Positions 59,241 to 64,000 of a stretch of DNA of 64,000 nt are shown in pieces (the first letter of the stretch is position 1; each line of letters opens with the position of its first letter). Source of the DNA: Lentisphaeria bacterium (lineage in GTDB: Bacteria; Verrucomicrobiota; Lentisphaeria; Oligosphaerales; Oligosphaeraceae); the NCBI GenBank assembly GCA_016288215.1, contig JAEEYQ010000051.1, positions 1 to 64,000 of the forward strand, in the 5' to 3' direction. Position numbers and translations under genes: made by a program. The notes under the pieces were generated by a model. It saw only the letters and a list, made by a program, of their open reading frames with translations, was not told the origin of the DNA and did not search any database.

Positions 59241-59861
59241 CTATCGGCGCAGGGCGTTGATTTTGTCCACGACCGCCTGGGCATTTCGGAGGCCATGCAT
59301 CTGGATTTCGGTGCCGCCGGTGGCCGCCGTGCCGATGGCCACGTCGCCGATGCCGATGATGCGCTGCCAAAGATCCTGCCGCAGATTGACCGCCCGCATG
59401 TCCTTCACCCAAATCTCCACCTGATTTCGGTTCAGCCAGCCAGTCTGCACCACCACGCGCCGCGTGGTTACCTTGTAGACGGTGAAATGAATGGCGATAT
59501 AGATCTTCAGCAGAATGAAGAGGCCAATCACAAGGGGAATCAGCAGGATGCCGCCTAAAATCTGGAATCCATACAACCACGGAGACGGATGCAGCACGAA
59601 CACCGTCGTCTCCTCCACATCGGGAGCGGCCTCGGCGGGAGCGGCGGAAGAAGCGCGTGTCAGCGGCGCCCCGCAGTGGGGACAGGTGGTCGCCCGCCGG
59701 GACACTTTGGCATAGCAGTCCGGACAGGACACCAAATTGGGGTTCTCCACCGTGAACTCGTGTCCGCAGACATCACATCGAACCCGCTTCCCAATATGAC
59801 GGCTTTCCGCCCCAAGCTCCCGCCCGCAAGACGGACATCGAATGTTGAATCCGTCCTCCAT
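59241..59861 (-). CDS. Zinc-ribbon and bPH-domain membrane protein
   Basis: About 206 residues from ATG 59861 (MEDGFNIRCPSCG); an upstream in-frame ATG at 59909 would add another CxxC. Cysteine pairs (CPSCG, CDVCG, CPDC, CPHCG) make two zinc ribbons. After a low-complexity linker, one or two hydrophobic helices (FQILGGILLIPLVIGLFILL) and a bacterial PH-type domain (YKVTTRRVVVQTGWLNRNQVEIWVKDMRAVNLRQDLWQRIIGIGDVAIGTA) follow. bPH domains bind membranes or partner proteins at the envelope. Function unknown. It lies between the symporter and copy 2, reading the same way. Confidence 0.78.
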   Translation of the reverse strand: MEDGFNIRCPSCGRELGAESRHIGKRVRCDVCGHEFTVENPNLVSCPDCYAKVSRRATTCPHCGAPLTRASSAAPAEAAPDVEETTVFVLHPSPWLYGFQILGGILLIPLVIGLFILLKIYIAIHFTVYKVTTRRVVVQTGWLNRNQVEIWVKDMRAVNLRQDLWQRIIGIGDVAIGTAATGGTEIQMHGLRNAQAVVDKINALRR

Positions 59862-59985
59862 GTCAACGATGCTTCCCTTCGCTCTTCCGCGGCAGCTTCC
59901 GCATTTCAAGAGGACCTCTGCCGACTCTTTTGACGGGAAGTCGGCAAAGGCTTTTCACTTTTATGCATTCAAGGAATAAAATCTT

Positions 59986-62403
59986 TCACTCTTTGGTTTC
60001 CGTGGTGACAGCCGCCGCTTCGGCCTCCGGCCCATCGGCGATGGACATGCCGTGCTCCACGCGGCCATCATCCAGCTTGTTGATCTTGCGGTTGCGCAGA
60101 TCGCGGAAGAGGTTCTTGAGGTCCACATAGCCGCCGATGCTGAACCAGATGGTGGAGACAATGCCCAGCAGACAGGGTTCCAGAATGAATTCGACGAAGA
60201 AGTAGTATTTCCACCAGTCGTCCGGCCACAAATTCAGATAATGGAGGGTCAGCACAAGGCCGAAGCTGATGATGAAGCCCCAGATGAAGGAGTAGATGAA
60301 GACGGAGTAGGCGATGGCGCGGTCGCCTTTTGTGTACTCCGGCGTGATGCCGATGATTTTGGTGAAGATGGACTTCAGCGACCAGTCCCACTTCTCCAGC
60401 TGCTTGCCTTCGTCATTGTATTTGCCGCGGTGCAGCATGCGGTCCAGATTGAAGAGGCCGGGCTTCCAGATGAGATGGGTCAGGCCGGATCCCACGAAAT
60501 ACAGGATCAGGGAGACGACCATGGTGATGAAGTAGATTTCCGTGGAGTTGATGGGGAACTTCTGGGGATCCATCCGCCACAGGATATAGGGCTCGAAGGG
60601 GCCGGAGAGCTTGGGCAGCAGGTTGGTTAGGGAGGGGATCCAGCCCTGTTTGTCCAGCCATGGATAGACCACATCCGCCCAATTCCGCTGCACCAACATG
60701 CCGCCCAACGAAAGCAGCATGCCGCTGACCAGGGAGAAGTAGGCGCCCAACGTGGTGCCGATGCGGCCATAGAGGCCGAAGACCATGACAGGGCCGCAGC
60801 CGCCCATCCACATGGAGCACATGATGTCGCCATACAGCTTGATGTAGTCCAGCTGCGCCATGGCTCGCGAGCCGATGAAGAACCAGACCCCCACGCCGAA
60901 GGTGACCAGGCGGATGACCCAAATGTGCTGTTTCGGCGTGAAGCCGTTCTTCTTGAAGGGGAGAATGCAGTCTTGGTTGATCGTCAGGGCGGCGCTGTAG
61001 ATGCGGCTGTCATCGGTGGAGACCATCATGAGGACCATCAGGAGGCAGAAGAGGCCGGTCAGTCCTTTGGGCAGCAGCTTGCGCATGGAGACGGCGAGCA
61101 TCTGCTGACGGAAGAGGGTGCTGTATTCCTGCGTGTTCTTGTTGGCCTCGCCGGTCTTCTTGCGCAGGGTGTCCTCCGCCTCGGCGATGGCGGCCGTGTC
61201 CTCCGGCCGCGTGGCCTTCAGGGTCTCCACCTCCTGAGTCAGCTCGCCGATTCGGTTGATGCGGTAGAACTGCTCCTTGGCGGTGTCGTAGTAGGGGGTG
61301 TCCAGGTTCTTTTCCTGAGACAGCGGCTCGTCCACGCCAATTTCATGGCTCACAGGCGGGATGGCGGCGATGGCGGCGTCAAACTGTGCCCGCTCCGCAT
61401 CGTCCTTCACCATCTGCTTGGAGATGTGGCCGGAGAGGTAGTTGCGGATGTCATAGGACTTCTCCGCGAAGTTGCGGTGGTTGAGCAGCGTGATGAGCGT
61501 GATGGCCATCAGCACGAAGAAGATGCCCATGAAGCCGTTGCGCCATGTGCCCAAAATGCTGGCCATCTTCTGTTCGTGGGGGGTCTTGGCCGCGCCCGTG
61601 TTGCCGGCTCCGATCCAGCTGGCGCGGTGCATGACGGTGGACACCAACATGACAATCAACGCAAAGTAGTTGAAATCACGAAGTTCCGCCACGTCATAGG
61701 GGTTCAGGAAGCTCTCGCCGGCCACCCGGTCGCTCATCACGGGAATGATTTCCTTTGACCACGAGAAGGTGCAGAGCACAAAGACGGTGAAGATGACCAG
61801 CATGGGATAGCAGAAAAGGCCCTGGATGGTGTCCGTGATGACCAACGCCAGCGTGCCGCCCATGCAGATGATGGAGATGGCCAAAAACAGCGTGATGGTG
61901 ACCACCACCATGAACGTGGGGATGCTATGGCCGAACAGCATGAATTCGTGGGGCAAATCCAAGAAGTAGATGAAGAAGCGGGCGGCGATGGCCGGCATGA
62001 TCATGTTCGCGAACATCTCGGAGACCGACCGCAATGCCGACGCGAAAATGCGGAAGGAGCGGTTGTAGCGCATCTCCAGAAACTGTCCCAACGACATGGC
62101 GCGGGTCTCCCGAAAGCGGTAGACGCAGAAACCGGTCAGCGACAGCAGCAGTCCCAACGGTCCGATCAGCTTGTTCCAGAAGCTCATGGCGAACCCCGTC
62201 TTGTACTGCATCTCAATCTGCGTCACCAACACGATGATGGACAACGCGTTCGCCACGTCCGCCACGCAAATCACATAGCGCCCGCAGATGCGCCCCGCCA
62301 CCAGAAAGTCCGCCACACTGCGGACATAGCTCCGCGTATGGTAGGCCATGAACATCACAAACGCCACGGGAATAATCAGAATCAGCCAATCAAGAAGGGA
62401 CAT
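59986..62403 (-). CDS. Sodium:solute symporter (SSS family), second copy
   Basis: 805 residues. It has the same family segments as the symporter at 35-37 kb: VADFLVAGRICGRYVICVADVAN, CVYRFRETRAMSLGQFLEMRYNRSFRIFASAL, LMVLMMVSTDDSRIYSAALTINQDC, GITPEYTKGDRAIAYSV. Unlike that copy it carries a long soluble, helical insertion (about residues 330-430). Imports an organic solute with sodium. It is upstream, on the same strand, of the zinc-ribbon/bPH gene. A TTGCAA/TATTGT promoter (62451-62478) lies upstream, separating it from the esterase gene. Confidence 0.9.
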   Translation of the reverse strand: MSLLDWLILIIPVAFVMFMAYHTRSYVRSVADFLVAGRICGRYVICVADVANALSIIVLVTQIEMQYKTGFAMSFWNKLIGPLGLLLSLTGFCVYRFRETRAMSLGQFLEMRYNRSFRIFASALRSVSEMFANMIMPAIAARFFIYFLDLPHEFMLFGHSIPTFMVVVTITLFLAISIICMGGTLALVITDTIQGLFCYPMLVIFTVFVLCTFSWSKEIIPVMSDRVAGESFLNPYDVAELRDFNYFALIVMLVSTVMHRASWIGAGNTGAAKTPHEQKMASILGTWRNGFMGIFFVLMAITLITLLNHRNFAEKSYDIRNYLSGHISKQMVKDDAERAQFDAAIAAIPPVSHEIGVDEPLSQEKNLDTPYYDTAKEQFYRINRIGELTQEVETLKATRPEDTAAIAEAEDTLRKKTGEANKNTQEYSTLFRQQMLAVSMRKLLPKGLTGLFCLLMVLMMVSTDDSRIYSAALTINQDCILPFKKNGFTPKQHIWVIRLVTFGVGVWFFIGSRAMAQLDYIKLYGDIMCSMWMGGCGPVMVFGLYGRIGTTLGAYFSLVSGMLLSLGGMLVQRNWADVVYPWLDKQGWIPSLTNLLPKLSGPFEPYILWRMDPQKFPINSTEIYFITMVVSLILYFVGSGLTHLIWKPGLFNLDRMLHRGKYNDEGKQLEKWDWSLKSIFTKIIGITPEYTKGDRAIAYSVFIYSFIWGFIISFGLVLTLHYLNLWPDDWWKYYFFVEFILEPCLLGIVSTIWFSIGGYVDLKNLFRDLRNRKINKLDDGRVEHGMSIADGPEAEAAAVTTETKE

Positions 62404-62450
62404 CGATAAAACCGCTTTCTACTAAAGACCCCAAAATAATAAATTTCTAT

Positions 62451-62478
62451 ACAATATATCTATATAGAGGAATTGCAA
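62451..62478 (-). promoter_or_regulatory. Promoter of the second symporter
   Basis: TTGCAA (62473-62478), 16-bp spacer, TATTGT (62451-62456), then ATAGAAA. About 50-75 bases before the ATG. TATATAGATATATTG context resembles the shared promoter-block set. Confidence 0.5.
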
Positions 62479-62526
62479 ACCGCCACCCGCCTGTCCCCCA
62501 TTGATCCGTGAACCGCAGACTATGGC

Positions 62527-64000
62527 CTAATTGCAAATTTTTAACGTAACTCTTTGCGAAAGAATATGATACAACTCCGGAAGGTCAAAGGCCTTCAGCA
62601 CGCCGCGGGGCGTGGCGGAAGCGGGCCAGTCATGGACGGGAGACGCCGCCCATTCATGGAAGGAGGCGGGGGCGTCCATCAACGTCAGCGACGCCACGTC
62701 ATCGCGGAAGATGGCGGCCATGGCGGCGATGATGGTTCCCTGCCCTTTTCCGCTCACATGCAGCCGACGGGCACCGTTGGCGGCAAGCAGGTCCATCGTC
62801 CGCAACAGGTCCTGGACACGTCCACCTAACAGACTATCCCCGAACATGATAGCGAAACTGTGCATCATGTAGTCCATGCCATACAGCTGAACAGAGCGGG
62901 TTTCGGCGGGGTCAAAGGTGTTCTCCCCCAGTCCCCGCAGGTCCGTCAGATAGCAGTCACCGTTGGCGTTAAGGGATTTGACGAAATCGGAGTCCATTTC
63001 GAGGCGGCTGTCCAGATGGGGCACATGCAAAAAGCATTCGGGCTCCACATCCAAAATGTGGCCATGGTCGGGAGCGGTGCTCAGCCGTTTGAAGAGGACG
63101 GTCTTGAGGGCGCGTTCCGTCTCCACCAGATAGCGGCCCCACATGACATCGCCAAAGCGCCGCGGCTGGGTGCAGCGGTGGTGGGGGATGTCCGTCCGCG
63201 ACGGCAGATGCAGCAGCTGGCCGATGGTCATGCGCCACGCCTCCAGCGATGAGGGTGGACGGCGTTCACGGGCAAGGACTTCCGCCTTTTCGCGAATCAG
63301 CGCATAGATGGGCGCGGAGCCCACGGCGGCCACGCCGCCTTCGGGGCAGCAGGCCAGGTCGGAGGCCGCGTTGGGCTGCGGCTCGAGTGGCCGATATGCC
63401 TCTGGCAGAGCAGCTTGCCGATGGAAGAAGCGGCACATGGCCTCTTGATTGTGGGAAGAGAATCCATGGACTGTGGGACCGATGAAGCATTCCACCTGGT
63501 CCTCCGCGTTGAAAAGAGCGTAGAAGCGCCGCAGGTCCGCATAGGCCTCCTGAAGCCCCCGCCGCTCGAAGAAGTCATAGGTTTGGCCAAGGAGCAGAAC
63601 TGGCTTCGGTGCCCTAACCATCATGAGATCAACCATTTCCAAACCAGCGCCGATGACGCCCGGCGGACACTGCTCCGCGTCCGTGGGCAGTTCGTTCTCC
63701 AGATTGGTGAGGAAGCTGGTGACGTGGCAGCTGGGAGCGGCCATGGTTAGGCGATCGTCGTTCGCCCACGTCCATTCCGTCAGGGTGCCGCCGCCCGAAT
63801 TGCCCGTGACGCCGACTCGCGAAGCGTCGATTTCGGGACGGGACAGCAGATAGTCCAGCCCTCGGCGGGCGTCCCACACCCGCCATGCGCCAAAGAATTC
63901 TCCCAACAGCTCCAGCTGCTTGGCCATGACATTGTGGCCGCCGCAGAGACTGTTCTTCAGGGGGCAGTCCTCCAATGCGGTGTATTGGTTCCGTTCCCCC
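62527..64000 (-). CDS. Two-domain alpha/beta hydrolase, acetyl-xylan-esterase-like (partial)
   Basis: The gene runs off the right edge; the visible part, about 490 residues, lacks the N-terminus. VGVTGNSGGGTLT is the nucleophile elbow with the catalytic serine, followed by ANDDRLTMAAPSCHVTSFLTNLENELP. PKPVLLLGQTYDFFERRG holds the likely acidic residue, and a histidine in PTVHGFSSHNQ is the expected base. The C-terminal half repeats a hydrolase-like arrangement (GNGDCYLTDLRGLGENTFDP... GARRLHVSGKGQGTIIAAMAAI with GKGQG where an active serine would be lost). This fits a fusion of active and inactive esterase domains. Probably removes acyl groups from polysaccharide. Confidence 0.72.
   Translation of the reverse strand, partial: GERNQYTALEDCPLKNSLCGGHNVMAKQLELLGEFFGAWRVWDARRGLDYLLSRPEIDASRVGVTGNSGGGTLTEWTWANDDRLTMAAPSCHVTSFLTNLENELPTDAEQCPPGVIGAGLEMVDLMMVRAPKPVLLLGQTYDFFERRGLQEAYADLRRFYALFNAEDQVECFIGPTVHGFSSHNQEAMCRFFHRQAALPEAYRPLEPQPNAASDLACCPEGGVAAVGSAPIYALIREKAEVLARERRPPSSLEAWRMTIGQLLHLPSRTDIPHHRCTQPRRFGDVMWGRYLVETERALKTVLFKRLSTAPDHGHILDVEPECFLHVPHLDSRLEMDSDFVKSLNANGDCYLTDLRGLGENTFDPAETRSVQLYGMDYMMHSFAIMFGDSLLGGRVQDLLRTMDLLAANGARRLHVSGKGQGTIIAAMAAIFRDDVASLTLMDAPASFHEWAASPVHDWPASATPRGVLKAFDLPELYHILSQRVTLKICN

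Overview
The window reads as chromosomal DNA of a free-living or gut-associated bacterium of the PVC group, most likely a Lentisphaerota/Victivallales-type organism. Three things point there. The 16S rRNA 5' end at the left edge reads (minus strand) with the GAACGCTGGCGGC / GGCATGCAAGTCGAACG type of start. The gene content is a mix of secreted TIM-barrel glycoside-hydrolase-like proteins, large sodium:solute symporters, sugar isomerase/epimerase-like barrels and amidohydrolases. BspA-type LRR and AAA-ATPase_like/PD-(D/E)XK proteins are present as well. The phylum is an inference from a 93-base rRNA stub and gene content. I found no tRNA, CRISPR array, insertion sequence or prophage.

Layout. 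1-2.2 kb: 16S stub with its promoter, an amidohydrolase, hpt. 2.2-6.7 kb: GH36 alpha-galactosidase, an acyl-esterase-like hydrolase translationally coupled to xerD. 7.1-9 kb (minus): proline-rich repeat protein, MFS transporter and a small membrane protein. 9.3-12.9 kb (minus): a four-gene run made of an AlbA_2/ATPase regulator with a 21-copy 12-bp repeat, an orphan Vsr endonuclease, a Nudix hydrolase and a HAD lipoprotein preceded by a triplicated ribosome-binding site. 13.3-21.6 kb: DMT transporter, deacetylase-like protein, two GH-like proteins, MATE transporter. 21.7-31 kb (minus): a degraded 3' fragment of a GHL6-like gene, then recC-recB-recD. 31-40 kb (minus): GH-like secreted protein, murG, SSS symporter, DUF4091/GH123-like protein. 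40.3-42 kb (minus): an envelope operon of a coiled-coil anchor, a 32-residue membrane peptide and a 48-residue lipoprotein. 42-48.4 kb: prepilin peptidase, TIM-barrel isomerases, a release-factor-like protein, an amidohydrolase, ilvE. 48.5-51.4 kb (plus): ECF sigma, zinc-type anti-sigma, periplasmic helical protein, GNAT. 51.6-64 kb: two GH-like proteins, membrane-anchored LRR protein, two near-identical AAA-ATPase_like/PD-(D/E)XK paralogues, a zinc-ribbon/bPH protein, a second SSS symporter and a partial two-domain esterase.

How the genes work together. The dominant theme is uptake and breakdown of plant or host glycans. Secreted or lipid-anchored GH-like barrels, alpha-galactosidase and esterases release sugars, SSS symporters import them with sodium, and isomerase/epimerase barrels feed them to central metabolism. 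Housekeeping genes (hpt, murG, recCBD, xerD, ilvE, pilD) are scattered among these as single genes or small operons.

Regulation seen in the sequence. Many genes carry a similar AT-rich promoter block whose core looks like a -10 element (TATATT, TATGAT, TATTGT or TATAAT) followed by GGTATAG-like bases. At three of them a TTGCAA/TTGCAT -35 box lies 16-18 bp upstream. Short AATTAG-type repeats and longer REP-like palindromic blocks occupy several intergenic gaps.
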